This document shows positions 17,857-26,638 of a stretch of 64,000 nt of DNA, piece after piece (within the stretch, counting starts at the first letter, position 1; each line of letters begins with the position of its first letter). The notes beneath the pieces are model-generated. The model worked only from the letters and a program-made list of their open reading frames with translations, did no database searches and had not been told where the DNA came from. The DNA is taken from assembly GCA_023415835.1 (NCBI GenBank), contig JAEZJK010000075.1, positions 1 to 64,000 of the forward strand, in the 5' to 3' direction. The position numbers and the translations under genes were made by a program. Source of the DNA: Bacillota bacterium (lineage in GTDB: Bacteria; Bacillota; UBA4882; UBA8346).

Positions 17857-18908
17857 ACTGGGCTTACCCATATTATTTAATATTGTTAGTATTACCTTTC
17901 TTATTGATCTGGTTTTTCCTATGGGTTCAACGCCGTTCCGCCCGGGACTTGGAAAATTTAGTGAGTCGGGGTTTGATCCCGAAAGTGGTAGACCTATCGG
18001 GTAGAAAGGCTCAAAAACGGCAATCATGGTTAAGGTTGGTGGGTTTATTTTTTTTGATTATCGCGATCAGCGGACCGCGTTGGGGATATCGCTGGCAAGA
18101 GGTTAAACACCGCGGCCTTGAAATTATCTTTGCTTTAGATACTTCCAAAAGTATGCTGGCAACCGATGTTAAACCGAACCGCCTCGAACGGTCAAAACTG
18201 GCGGTTAAGGATCTGCTCCGGGTGATGCAGAACGATAAGGTGGGTTTAGTAGCCTTTTCCGGGACCAGTTTTATGCAATGCCCGTTAACTGTCGATTTTA
18301 ATGCTTTTAGCAGCACCTTGGACGCATTAAATACCGGTATTATTCCCCGGGGAGGCACAGATATCGGCGCAGCGATCATTACTGCCCGGAATGCTTTTAA
18401 GTCGGGTAGCGCCGGTAAAAAGGTCCTGATCATAATTACGGATGGTGAAAATCACGAAGGAGATCCGGTTTCCCAAGCCAAAGCTGCAGTTAAGGATGGG
18501 ATTGCCGTCTATACCATCGGCATCGGCAGTCCTGAGGGAGAATTAATCATTGTCCAAGATCAGTACGGTAACAATTCATATCTCAAAGACAAGTCCGGCA
18601 ACGTGGTCAAGTCGACCTTGAATGAAGGTATCTTGCGGGAGACCGCCCAGGCGGGCCAGGGGAGCTATGTACGTGCCAGCGGATTTTCTTTGGGTTTGGA
18701 GGAACTATATCAGACTAGGCTTGCCGGTTTAACTAAGTCTGAAATTAAAAGTAGATGGCAAAAAGATTATGTGGAAAGATATCAGATTCCATTGTTGTTA
18801 GCTCTCATTTGTTTAATTGGTGAATTTTTCTTGAGTTTTCGGGTGAAGCCGGGGAGTTGGAAATCAATATTTAGAATTAACAGGATTCGCGGGTTAAGCG
18901 GAAGATAG
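17853..18908 (+). CDS. batB: BatB-like von Willebrand factor A membrane protein
   Basis: 351 aa from ATG 17853 (AGGAG 6 nt upstream, ATGA overlap with batA). N-terminal helices at about 7-27 and 55-73 come first, then a VWA domain with MIDAS ALDTSKSML, the middle motif GGTDIGAAI and ITDGENHEGD, and a C-terminal helix (IPLLLALICLIGEFFL). Same architecture as its neighbour, so an old tandem duplication. It ends the coupled block; 122 bp separate it from the TPR gene, which may have its own promoter or share read-through. Inferred partner of BatA in an envelope complex. Confidence 0.9.
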   Translation: MNWAYPYYLILLVLPFLLIWFFLWVQRRSARDLENLVSRGLIPKVVDLSGRKAQKRQSWLRLVGLFFLIIAISGPRWGYRWQEVKHRGLEIIFALDTSKSMLATDVKPNRLERSKLAVKDLLRVMQNDKVGLVAFSGTSFMQCPLTVDFNAFSSTLDALNTGIIPRGGTDIGAAIITARNAFKSGSAGKKVLIIITDGENHEGDPVSQAKAAVKDGIAVYTIGIGSPEGELIIVQDQYGNNSYLKDKSGNVVKSTLNEGILRETAQAGQGSYVRASGFSLGLEELYQTRLAGLTKSEIKSRWQKDYVERYQIPLLLALICLIGEFFLSFRVKPGSWKSIFRINRIRGLSGR

Positions 18909-19030
18909 ATATCCCGGCTTTGCTATTAACGAAAGAATGAAAATTGGGACAGGGCGTTGCTCTCATCGTCTCATGCCTCACGCCTCTTTCCCATTTTAAT
19001 ATCAAAAATTATTAATTAGAGGTGAAAAAA

Positions 19031-19651
19031 TTGAGCCACCGGATACGGCTTTTTTTGGGAATCACCTTAGGATTATTATCAGTGTTGGTGATTATCTTTT
19101 TAATTTGGGGAAATACCTGGCGAATGTCAATCGCCAACCGATATTATAACAAAGTTGATTATGACCGCGCCCAGGAACGTTATGAGGATTTATTGGTCGA
19201 TTTGCCCAACTCGCCGTATATCCTTCATAACCTGGGGCTGTCTTTTTTAAAAAAGGGCCAACACGATAAAGCCGTTAATAATCTACGGGAGGCCACCGGC
19301 GGTTTGGGAGGTATAAAGCTAAGCAAATCCAGTAAAGGCAAATTGAAGAATGGGTTTTATTATAACCTGGGAAATGCTTTATTTGATTCCGCCGAAAAAA
19401 TCCAAGGCCAACAAAGCCACAGTATTTATCAAGCTGCGCTTGATAGTTTTAAACAAGCAATTGAAGCTGATCCGAAGGATTTGGATGCTAAATATAACTA
19501 TGAATTGACTCTGTTAAAGTTAAAACAACCGCCGCCCAGTAAACCCCCGGAACAACAAGAAAATGAGACGGAAAATATTATGAATATGAATGATGCGCAA
19601 TACTTCGTCCCCCAAATCAAGGAGGAAGAACCAGTAGATAAAGACTGGTAA
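19031..19651 (+). CDS. batC: BatC-like TPR membrane protein
   Basis: 206 aa. TTG 19031 is chosen with GAGGTG (19019-19024) 6 nt upstream; GTG 19022 lies inside that ribosome site. A signal anchor occupies about residues 5-28, then TPR units (YYNKVDYDRAQERYEDLLVD, PYILHNLGLSFLKKGQHDKA, ALDSFKQAIEADPKDLDAKY) to about 160, then a low-complexity Pro/Glu tail with PPPSKPPEQQENETEN. BatC of Bacteroides is also a short TPR protein next to batB. It is likely a docking scaffold facing outside the cytoplasmic membrane. The batD start follows after 18 bp. Confidence 0.8.
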   Translation: MSHRIRLFLGITLGLLSVLVIIFLIWGNTWRMSIANRYYNKVDYDRAQERYEDLLVDLPNSPYILHNLGLSFLKKGQHDKAVNNLREATGGLGGIKLSKSSKGKLKNGFYYNLGNALFDSAEKIQGQQSHSIYQAALDSFKQAIEADPKDLDAKYNYELTLLKLKQPPPSKPPEQQENETENIMNMNDAQYFVPQIKEEEPVDKDW

Positions 19652-19669
19652 AAAGGAAGGAAACCACCT

Positions 19670-21481
19670 ATGAAACAGAGACTCTTCTCAATAATCTTTG
19701 TTATAATCGCCGGATTATTACTAACCCCAACGGTTGGAATGGCCCAAACTCTCTCGGCTTCAGCCACATTGGACGCTAGTTCCATCACAACAGGCGAAGC
19801 AGTCGAATTAAGTATTGCGGTAGAAGGGACCACTTTGGCTAAAGAACCGGTAATTGAGAGTGTTGACGGTTTGGAAATTAACTATCTCGGGCCAAGTTCC
19901 CGTGTCAATTTTATCAATGGAAAATATTTTGCGTCAATTAATCATCGATATGAAATCATCGCCTTTAAACCGGGTTCATATACCTTAGGGCCGTTTGAAG
20001 TTAAGATTAAGAATGAAAAGCTAACGGTTAACGCCGTTACCTTGCAAGTTAGCGGCGGCGTTAATCAATCAAAAGCGTTGACTCCGGCAGTAGATGATGC
20101 TTCCCCTTTGGGAGATAAGCTCTTTATGGAAATGGAGCTAGGTAAAAGCCGGTTGTTTCTCGGAGAAAAGACTCCGTTGAAGATCAAGGTCTATTTTAGC
20201 GAAATTACAATTGATGAAATAAGTTATCCCGTAATTAACCAGAAGGAATTCGTATTAGATCAAATGAATAAACCAAACCAAAGAAAGACATCGATCAATG
20301 GCCGTTCATATCAACTGGTTGAGTTTTCAACCAACATTACTCCGGTTAAGTCCGGTAAATTTACTTTAGGACCGGCACATTTGAATTGTACCGTTTTAAT
20401 TAAACAACAAACCAACGATTCATTTTTTTCCAACTTTAAAAAATATCCGTTCGAATTGAAAAGCAGTCAACTGATGATTAATGTTTTACCTTTGCCAACC
20501 GGGAAACCGGCTAACTTTTCCGGTGGAATCGGGCAATTTAAAATCCAAGCTACCGGCCAGCCCACTGAAGTACTACAAGGAGAGCCGATCACCCTAAAGC
20601 TGATTGTAACCGGGAACGGTAATCTCCAAACGATAAATGCGCCATTTTTGAACAATGATCAAGGATTAAAGGTATATGACGCTCAGAAAAAAAATTCAGG
20701 CAAAGGGGAGACCGGCCAGATCCATTTTGAACAAGTGGTTATTCCAATTGACCATAAGGTAAAACAGATCGGGCCTTTCAATTTCTCCTATTTTGACCCG
20801 TACCAGGGAAGTTATCGTCAAGCGACTGCCCCGGCGATTCCGGTCAATGTCAAGCCAAACCCGAATTTTAAAGCGGTTTTATTTTCCGATACCGCAACGG
20901 ACGATGAGAGTTATGGACAGGATTTGGTATTCATTAAAGAGCGGTTAGGGAGTTTGAAACGGCGTGAAGGACAACTTATTTACCAACATTGGTTTTGGTG
21001 GTTGCAACTGCTTCCTTTGCTAGGTTTGATTATCGTTTTGGGTTGCCGGAGATATCACCTGATGCTGCATTCGGACTCGCCCCGTTCCCGGGCGCTCCGA
21101 GCCAGTAGCCAAGCTACCAGGCAAATGGCCAAGGTTAAAACGTGGTTGACTGAAAAACCCGAGAATGCACTGGAAGAATTGCATTTAATTATCCGGGAAT
21201 ATCTGGGGGAAAAATATCAATTGAATACCGCCGGAATGACTGGAAGTGTGGTAGGGAAAATTGCCGATGATGGAGTTAATCCGGAAATACTACAAGATAT
21301 AAAAGACTTCTTTGACCGGTATGATTATTACCGGTTTACCGGAAGTAAAATCGGCGCGGCTGAAGTTGGGCAATTGTGGGAGAGAGTGAACCGGATCATT
21401 AAAAACATTGATCAAATCGAAAATTATTCCCCAAAGGTAAGTAAAGGGCTGGAAAGGAGAGGGCAAAATGGGAAACTTTAA
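19670..21481 (+). CDS. batD: BatD-like protein
   Basis: 603 aa with a clear signal peptide (residues 1-25, ending GMAQ) and a BatD arrangement: several Ig-like beta domains across about 28-420 (LSASATLDASSITTGEAVEL; ISYPVINQKEFVLDQMN; QATGQPTEVLQGEPITLKLIV), one membrane helix near 444-462 (WWLQLLPLLGLIIVLGC) and a cytosolic helical tail (YLGEKYQLNTAGMTG; FFDRYDYYRFTG). The BatD tail is typical. BatD is the large extracytoplasmic component of the Bat complex; no enzymatic motif. ATG follows AAGGAAGG. It overlaps batE by 14 bp. Confidence 0.9.
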   Translation: MKQRLFSIIFVIIAGLLLTPTVGMAQTLSASATLDASSITTGEAVELSIAVEGTTLAKEPVIESVDGLEINYLGPSSRVNFINGKYFASINHRYEIIAFKPGSYTLGPFEVKIKNEKLTVNAVTLQVSGGVNQSKALTPAVDDASPLGDKLFMEMELGKSRLFLGEKTPLKIKVYFSEITIDEISYPVINQKEFVLDQMNKPNQRKTSINGRSYQLVEFSTNITPVKSGKFTLGPAHLNCTVLIKQQTNDSFFSNFKKYPFELKSSQLMINVLPLPTGKPANFSGGIGQFKIQATGQPTEVLQGEPITLKLIVTGNGNLQTINAPFLNNDQGLKVYDAQKKNSGKGETGQIHFEQVVIPIDHKVKQIGPFNFSYFDPYQGSYRQATAPAIPVNVKPNPNFKAVLFSDTATDDESYGQDLVFIKERLGSLKRREGQLIYQHWFWWLQLLPLLGLIIVLGCRRYHLMLHSDSPRSRALRASSQATRQMAKVKTWLTEKPENALEELHLIIREYLGEKYQLNTAGMTGSVVGKIADDGVNPEILQDIKDFFDRYDYYRFTGSKIGAAEVGQLWERVNRIIKNIDQIENYSPKVSKGLERRGQNGKL

Positions 21482-22283
21482 TGTTGCCATGAGGTTTTTT
21501 AAGGCCGGTATTTATTTTTTGATATTAATAGCTTTTCTGGCCTTTGGACAATCGGCCTTTAGCAGCCCTGAAACGAGCGGTACCAAGCCGGAGGCTATGT
21601 TTGATGAAGCTAACAGAGCCTATCAAAAGGGCGATTTCGTTAAGGCGGCCGGACTTTACCAGCAACTTTGCGATGAAGGTTATCTGAACGGAAATCTACT
21701 CTATAATCTTGGCAATGCTTATTTTAAGCTTGGAGCAAAAGGCAGGGCGATCCTCAACTATGAAAGGGCGAAGCGTTTGATTCCGGGCGATGCGGATTTG
21801 AACGCAAACCTTAATTATGCTCTAGCCGGAGTCCAGGAGGGAGTTCCCGATTGGAAACAAGGTTTTATAAAATTTTTGACAGGAATGGCTTCAGTTGAAC
21901 AATTGGCAATCTCCGGTTCGGTTTGGTTTTTTGGCTTTATCATTTTAATAATATTGTGGATCATAAATCCGGCGCCATTAAGGAATATTATTGAAGGTAA
22001 CCATAGAAAATGGTGGCTGATGATCGTTTTTGGCTGTTTCATAATATTTTTCATCCATAGTACGTTGGGAATCTTGACATACTGGGATCAATCCCGGGAA
22101 CAAGCGGTGGCGGTTAAGGGTGATTCAGTCCGGTTTGAACCATCCCAAGCGGCGACGCTCTATTATCATCTGGCAGAAGGTACAAGAGCGCAAATCCTGG
22201 AGGAGAAATATACTTGGGTGATGATCAAGCGGATTGACGGGAAAAGAGGTTGGGTAAAAAAGGATTGTTTGGAAATAATTTAA
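21468..22283 (+). CDS. batE: BatE-like TPR/SH3 membrane protein
   Basis: 271 aa; ATG with AGGAGAGGG upstream. Signal peptide about 1-35, two TPR units (AMFDEANRAYQKGDFVKAAGLYQQL; NLLYNLGNAYFKLGAKGRAILNYERA, each split by a turn), two membrane helices at about 140-165 and 180-202, and a C-terminal SH3b-like domain (AVAVKGDSVRFEPS ... YTWVMIKRIDGKRGWVKKDCLEII). This TPR-TM-TM-SH3 order is the BatE pattern. It completes a batABCDE set. The SH3b end may bind peptidoglycan or protein partners. It is the last gene of the cluster. Confidence 0.88.
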   Translation: MGNFNVAMRFFKAGIYFLILIAFLAFGQSAFSSPETSGTKPEAMFDEANRAYQKGDFVKAAGLYQQLCDEGYLNGNLLYNLGNAYFKLGAKGRAILNYERAKRLIPGDADLNANLNYALAGVQEGVPDWKQGFIKFLTGMASVEQLAISGSVWFFGFIILIILWIINPAPLRNIIEGNHRKWWLMIVFGCFIIFFIHSTLGILTYWDQSREQAVAVKGDSVRFEPSQAATLYYHLAEGTRAQILEEKYTWVMIKRIDGKRGWVKKDCLEII

Positions 22284-22326
22284 CCGCCGATCCGCTGATG
22301 GCGCTGGAAAAGGGCAAAGTATCGAA

Positions 22327-22404
22327 TTTATTTCAATTTATGGATCAAGGAAAATATGTCGCAATAATCTAGGATAGTCAAGAAACTTATTGCGACATAT
22401 ATAG
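22327..22404. repeat. Dyad repeat element, copy 1
   Basis: A perfect 14-bp inverted repeat (22354-22367 and 22387-22400, ATATGTCGCAATAA and its complement) with a 19-nt loop. The 27 nt upstream (TTTATTTCAATTTATGGAT) and much of the loop recur at 30092-30163, so this is a dispersed element, not only a terminator. There is no T-run, but it could still end the bat transcript. Confidence 0.6.
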
Positions 22405-22413
22405 ATTGGAAGG

Positions 22414-22442
22414 TTGACAAGAATTAAAGATAGTGATAGGTT
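22414..22442 (+). promoter_or_regulatory. Possible promoter for prc
   Basis: A perfect -35 TTGACA (22414-22419) with only a weak -10 (TAGGTT, 22437-22442) at 17-nt spacing. A TAAAAT six bases further on is an alternative with poor spacing. Confidence 0.3.
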
Positions 22443-22496
22443 TAAAATAATAATTTTTGAATGTGTATAAACATTAGAAATGAAAAGGGAATTGAC

Positions 22497-24596
22497 ATGA
22501 AAAAACCAATCTTTAAGTTTTTATTACCGCTTCTGGTTATTGTTTTATTGATCTTCGGCATTACTTCAGCGGATAACCGCATCGGAAAAGATACAGTTAC
22601 TACTAGAATTGTGCTTCAGGCGTTAGAAAATTGGCATTATAACGAAGTGAGGTTGAATGATAATTTTTCACAGAAAGCATTCGGCCTTTTTATAAAAAGA
22701 TTGGATCCGAACAAAAGATTTTTGTTAAAATCCGATATTGCACAATTAAAGCAATATCAAAATAGAATTGACGATGAACTGAGAACAGGAAAGTACGGAT
22801 TATCAGATCAAGCATCGACAATTTTAAAGAAGCGAACCGCAAAAGTCCAGGCTTATTATGAAGAGATTTTAAAACATCCTTTTGATTTTTCAGAGGATGA
22901 AAAATTGGAGATGGACGCTGATAAAAGGGATTATTGTTCCGATGAAGCCGAACAAAAAGAGTTCTGGAGAAAGATCCTTAAATACCGGACTTTAGTATAT
23001 TATTTGTCTCTTGAAAACGACCAGAATGTTAAATCAAAATCTGAAACTAAGGTCCCGGTTTTCCGGCCGGAGCTGGAAGCCCAAGCTAGGGAAAAGCTTT
23101 CCCGAAGCTTAAAAAGAGAGTTCCAAATGTTATTAACCGAGAATAACAACGATCAGATAGAACAATATTTGAATGCTGTCGCGGGGAGTCTCGATCCTCA
23201 TACCACCTATTTTCTGCCAGAACAGGCTGAAGAATTTGAATCTGATATCTCGGGGACTTTGGAAGGGATCGGAGCCATCTTAGAAGCGGATGGGGAATAT
23301 ATAAAAGTAAACGAGATCGTTCCGGGAAGCGCCGCTTGGCGGCAAAGTGAGCTTAAGGCGGGCGATCTGATCATGAAAGTTGGGCAAGGAGCCGAAGAAC
23401 CGGTGGACATTTCTTTTATGCCTCAAAACCAAGTTGTTAAACAAATTCGTGGCAAAAAAGGCACTGAGGTTCGGTTGACTGTCAAAAAACCGGATGGCCG
23501 GATTATGGTAATCCCGATTGTCAGGGATGTAGTGGTGATCGAAGAGGCTTATGCCAAGTCGGCAATAATTAATAATCAACAATTAGGGAAAAAATTCGGT
23601 TATATATATTTACCATCTTTTTATCATGATTATAAATCAAAAAATGGCCGGAGCGCTGCTGAAGATGTCAGTAATCAACTTCAAAAAATGAAAACTGAGA
23701 AGGTTGACGGCGTAATTTTGGATTTGAGGAATAATTATGGAGGCATTTTAGACGATGCTGTCTCCATGTCCGGCCTTTTTATCAAGAATGGCCCGGTGGT
23801 TCAGGTGAAAAACGGCGCCGGCCATATCGAGGTGCTCAATGATCCGGATCAGAAGATCGTTTACAGCGGTCATTTGGTAGTTTTAATTAATTCCTTAAGC
23901 GCTTCGGCTTCGGAAATATTAGCAGCTGCGCTTCAAGATTATGGCCGGGCAATCATTATCGGAGGGCCGACTTCTTACGGGAAAGGCACGGTTCAGGTGA
24001 TCACTGATTTAGACCGTTTATTGGGGAAGGAGTATTCAGTTTTAAAACCGATTGGCTCATTGAAACTGACGATTCAAAAGTATTACCGGATTAACGGCGG
24101 TTCGACTCAGAGTGAAGGAGTTGCTGCCGATATACCTTTGCCCGATGTAAATCAGAGCCTGAACCGGGAGAAGGACTTGGATAATGCGCTCTCTTGGGAT
24201 ACCATTTCCTCCACCTATTATAAAAAATGGCCTGCAGATCAAAACAATCTCAAGCAGATTAGAGCTAGAAGCCTAGAACGGGTTAAAGCTAACCCATCAT
24301 TTAAGTTAATTTCCGAGCATGTTAAACGCGTTGAAGAGCAGCGAGAGAATACAAGCCAATCATTACAGCTAACTAAGGTTTTCGGAGAGCAAGAGGTTTT
24401 GAAGGAAGAGGCGGAGCGTTTAAAGAATTACGCAGCCGAACGTTCATATTTGAAGGTAACAGTTTTAAACGGCGCTAATGGTAATTCTAAGGATCAGAAC
24501 AGGGCCGAGAAGTTAAAGGAATGGCAGAAGCAGGTCGGAGCCGATCCCTATATCGATGAAGCTATGTTTGTATTGGGAGACGTAATTAATCAATAG
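22497..24596 (+). CDS. prc: Tail-specific protease (S41, Prc type)
   Basis: 699 aa from ATG 22497 (AAGGGA upstream; the earlier ATG at 22461 is unlikely). Signal peptide or anchor about 1-25. A long helical N-terminal domain (about 30-225) is followed by a PDZ domain (about 250-335, GTLEGIGAILEADGEYIKV) and the S41 catalytic core: NSLSASASEILAAALQDYG carries the nucleophile Ser and SYGKGTVQ the general-base Lys. Length and N-domain match Prc/Tsp of Gram-negative periplasm rather than shorter CtpA. Prc trims lipoproteins, penicillin-binding proteins and SsrA-tagged proteins outside the cytoplasm. It lies after the bat cluster; the ADH gene starts 21 bp downstream, so they may be co-transcribed. 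Confidence 0.92.
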   Translation: MKKPIFKFLLPLLVIVLLIFGITSADNRIGKDTVTTRIVLQALENWHYNEVRLNDNFSQKAFGLFIKRLDPNKRFLLKSDIAQLKQYQNRIDDELRTGKYGLSDQASTILKKRTAKVQAYYEEILKHPFDFSEDEKLEMDADKRDYCSDEAEQKEFWRKILKYRTLVYYLSLENDQNVKSKSETKVPVFRPELEAQAREKLSRSLKREFQMLLTENNNDQIEQYLNAVAGSLDPHTTYFLPEQAEEFESDISGTLEGIGAILEADGEYIKVNEIVPGSAAWRQSELKAGDLIMKVGQGAEEPVDISFMPQNQVVKQIRGKKGTEVRLTVKKPDGRIMVIPIVRDVVVIEEAYAKSAIINNQQLGKKFGYIYLPSFYHDYKSKNGRSAAEDVSNQLQKMKTEKVDGVILDLRNNYGGILDDAVSMSGLFIKNGPVVQVKNGAGHIEVLNDPDQKIVYSGHLVVLINSLSASASEILAAALQDYGRAIIIGGPTSYGKGTVQVITDLDRLLGKEYSVLKPIGSLKLTIQKYYRINGGSTQSEGVAADIPLPDVNQSLNREKDLDNALSWDTISSTYYKKWPADQNNLKQIRARSLERVKANPSFKLISEHVKRVEEQRENTSQSLQLTKVFGEQEVLKEEAERLKNYAAERSYLKVTVLNGANGNSKDQNRAEKLKEWQKQVGADPYIDEAMFVLGDVINQ

Positions 24597-24617
24597 TATA
24601 ATAACTTAGGAGCAAAA

Positions 24618-25787
24618 ATGGAAAACTTTGAATTCTTAAGCCCCACTAGGATAATTTTCGGACGCGGAGTCGAGGAACGGGTGGGAGAAGAAACTAAAAA
24701 GTATGCCGGGAAAGTATTGCTGCATTACGGCGGTGGTAGTATCAAACGGTCCGGGCTATATGACAAGATTGTCGCCTCTTTAAAAGGGGCGGGGGTGGAT
24801 TTTATAGAGTTATCCGGAGTACAACCCAATCCACGCTTGAGCCTGGTGCAGGAAGGGATCAAAGTATGCCGTGAACAGAAAATAGGTTTTATTTTAGCAG
24901 TGGGTGGCGGTAGTGTAATCGATTCCGCCAAGGCGATTGGGGTAGGGGTAGAATATTCCGGCGATGTTTGGGATTTTTACGCTAATAAGGCTATACCGGA
25001 AAAGGCTTTACCAACCGGAGCGGTCCTGACCATACCTGCAGCCGGGAGCGAGGCCAGTAAGAGTTCGGTGATTACCAACGAGAACGGCTGGTTGAAATGG
25101 GGCCTGAATGTGGAATTAAACCGTCCCCGGTTTGCGGTGATGAACCCGGAGCTGACTTTCACCCTGCCGCCGTATCAGACAGCCTGCGGCGCAGTGGATA
25201 TCATGGCGCATGTGATGGAGCGTTACTTTACTGATGTTAAACACGTAGATCTCACCGATCGGCTTTGTGAAGCGACTTTAAAAACGATGATTGTTAATAC
25301 GCCGATTGCAATCGCCCAACCTGACAACTATGACGCCCGCGCCGAAATGATGTGGGCTGGGACATTGGCCCATAACGACCTTTTAAGCACCGGGCGTTTG
25401 GGAGACTGGGCTCCCCATATGATTGAACAAGAGCTAAGCGCTATTTACGACGTAGCCCATGGAGCCGGTTTGGCGGTAATCTTTCCGGCATGGATGAAAT
25501 ATATGCTCCATCGGAATATGGAAAAGTTCACTCAATTTGCCGTAAGGGTCTGGGATGTGGAATATGACTTTGAAGATCCGGAGCGGACTGCGATGGAAGG
25601 GATTAAAAGACTGGAAGATTTCTACCGGCGGATTGGAATGCCGGTTACATTGCGGGAGCTGGGAATCTCCAGCGATCGTTTGGAAGAGATGGCGGGTAAG
25701 GCTATTAAGCCTTGGACGTTCACGGTCGGTAATGTCAGTAAATTATCCCGAGATGAAGTGCTTTCGATTCTAAAATTGGCTTTATAG
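24618..25787 (+). CDS. Iron-containing alcohol dehydrogenase (butanol dehydrogenase/YqhD type)
   Basis: 389 aa; ATG with TAGGAG. A dinucleotide fold with GGGSVIDSAKAIG (about residues 94-106) and AAGSEASKSSVITN, and the metal-site segment CGAVDIMAHVMERYF plus IYDVAHGAGLAVIFPAW supply the Asp and three His expected for the Fe/Zn site. It should reduce short-chain aldehydes to alcohols with NAD(P)H in the cytosol, a fermentation step. The Gly-Gly-Gly-Ser loop is compatible with NADPH use, but I cannot decide. A rho-independent terminator lies 108 bp after the stop. Confidence 0.92.
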   Translation: MENFEFLSPTRIIFGRGVEERVGEETKKYAGKVLLHYGGGSIKRSGLYDKIVASLKGAGVDFIELSGVQPNPRLSLVQEGIKVCREQKIGFILAVGGGSVIDSAKAIGVGVEYSGDVWDFYANKAIPEKALPTGAVLTIPAAGSEASKSSVITNENGWLKWGLNVELNRPRFAVMNPELTFTLPPYQTACGAVDIMAHVMERYFTDVKHVDLTDRLCEATLKTMIVNTPIAIAQPDNYDARAEMMWAGTLAHNDLLSTGRLGDWAPHMIEQELSAIYDVAHGAGLAVIFPAWMKYMLHRNMEKFTQFAVRVWDVEYDFEDPERTAMEGIKRLEDFYRRIGMPVTLRELGISSDRLEEMAGKAIKPWTFTVGNVSKLSRDEVLSILKLAL

Positions 25788-25894
25788 AGGCGGGAGTATT
25801 TTAACTTAACGGGATAGGGTCACATCTGTGTCTTTAGCTTGTTTGGGTTATTGAGACGGTTAAAGAGTCAAGAGAAGAAATAGATAGTAAAAAC

Positions 25895-25921
25895 AAAGCT
25901 GCTGAAAATGGCGGCTTTTTT
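25895..25921 (+). terminator. Terminator after the alcohol dehydrogenase
   Basis: AAAGCTGC (25895-25902) pairs with GCGGCTTT (25911-25918, one G-U) around an 8-nt loop, followed by a T-run to 25921. Confidence 0.8.
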
Positions 25922-25987
25922 GTTTGGGAAAAGGGACGCCGTCTCACCCACCCGTAACTTGAGTGCTTGATGATATCTGCTTGCCGC

Positions 25988-26033
25988 TCCCCTCTCCATG
26001 CTGTTGGTTATTCAGGATGTTTTAGAGAGGGGA
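25988..26033. repeat. CCCCTCTCC dyad 1
   Basis: Nine-bp perfect inverted repeat: TCCCCTCTC (25988-25996) and GAGAGGGGA (26025-26033), 28-nt loop. First of a family of four in this window. Confidence 0.6.
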
Positions 26034-26117
26034 AGTATGGTTGATTCGAGTTTTTGGTTTATATTTTTTATAGGCATTAATTGAAATAATTACTTAAACC
26101 CGAAATAAAACATGCTG

Positions 26118-26161
26118 CCCCTCTCCAAACATTCAGAATTGGTAGCGTTCGTGGAGAGGGG
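26118..26161. repeat. CCCCTCTCC dyad 2
   Basis: Nine-bp perfect inverted repeat: CCCCTCTCC (26118-26126) and GGAGAGGGG (26153-26161), 26-nt loop that shares ATTCAG with the loop of dyad 1. Confidence 0.6.
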
Positions 26162-26353
26162 TGCTGCATTATGCAACTTAGACTGATCGGGTATCGGGCG
26201 GGGTGAGGCGAATGTCATACAGTTTGCCAGTGTTCCCTCAGAAATCGAATGGTTACTTAATGTTGTCCGGGGATTTTCATTTGCATAGATGACGTGATTT
26301 TGCAAAATATCATCGATAGGGGATTTTTAACGAAACATATCAACCCAAGCTGC

Positions 26354-26396
26354 CTCTCCCCTGGACTTTCAAATGAACACCGGGTCAAGGGGAGGG
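26354..26396. repeat. CCCCTCTCC dyad 3
   Basis: CTCTCCCCT (26354-26362) pairs with AGGGGAGGG (26388-26396), one G-T pair, 25-nt loop. The left flank GCTGCC is shared with dyad 2. Confidence 0.55.
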
Positions 26397-26638
26397 ACGA
26401 AGTATCATAGCCGCTATAACCACTCGGATATCAGGCGAGGCAGGGCGTTTTTAGGTAATCCTTCTAACCCCAAATCCCCTTAATCTGCTTAATCACGACT
26501 AATCATTTAAACCACACATCAATACTTTCCAAGAAAAAGGATGGAACTTTGTTTTTGGAAAAAGGCAGGGAATTTCCGCAACCTGTCAAATTGCTTCAAA
26601 ATAATAGTAAAAAGTAATTTTAAAATTGGAGGACAAAA

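Larger units (their letters stand above)
25788..26638. other. 851-bp gene-free stretch with dyad repeats
   Basis: No supported coding frame. It holds the ADH terminator, three CCCCTCTCC-type dyads, two related GC-rich boxes ending GGCGnGGnnnGGCG (near 26190 and 26433) and a word-like repeat (26473-26504). GGAGG for the next gene lies at its right end. See separate entries. Confidence 0.6.

Noticed and set aside
25988..26396. CRISPR array
   Set aside because: The three dyads differ in sequence and spacing, lack exact direct repeats of 24-37 nt, and no cas gene is present; the Cas4-like domain at 9149 is fused to a helicase.
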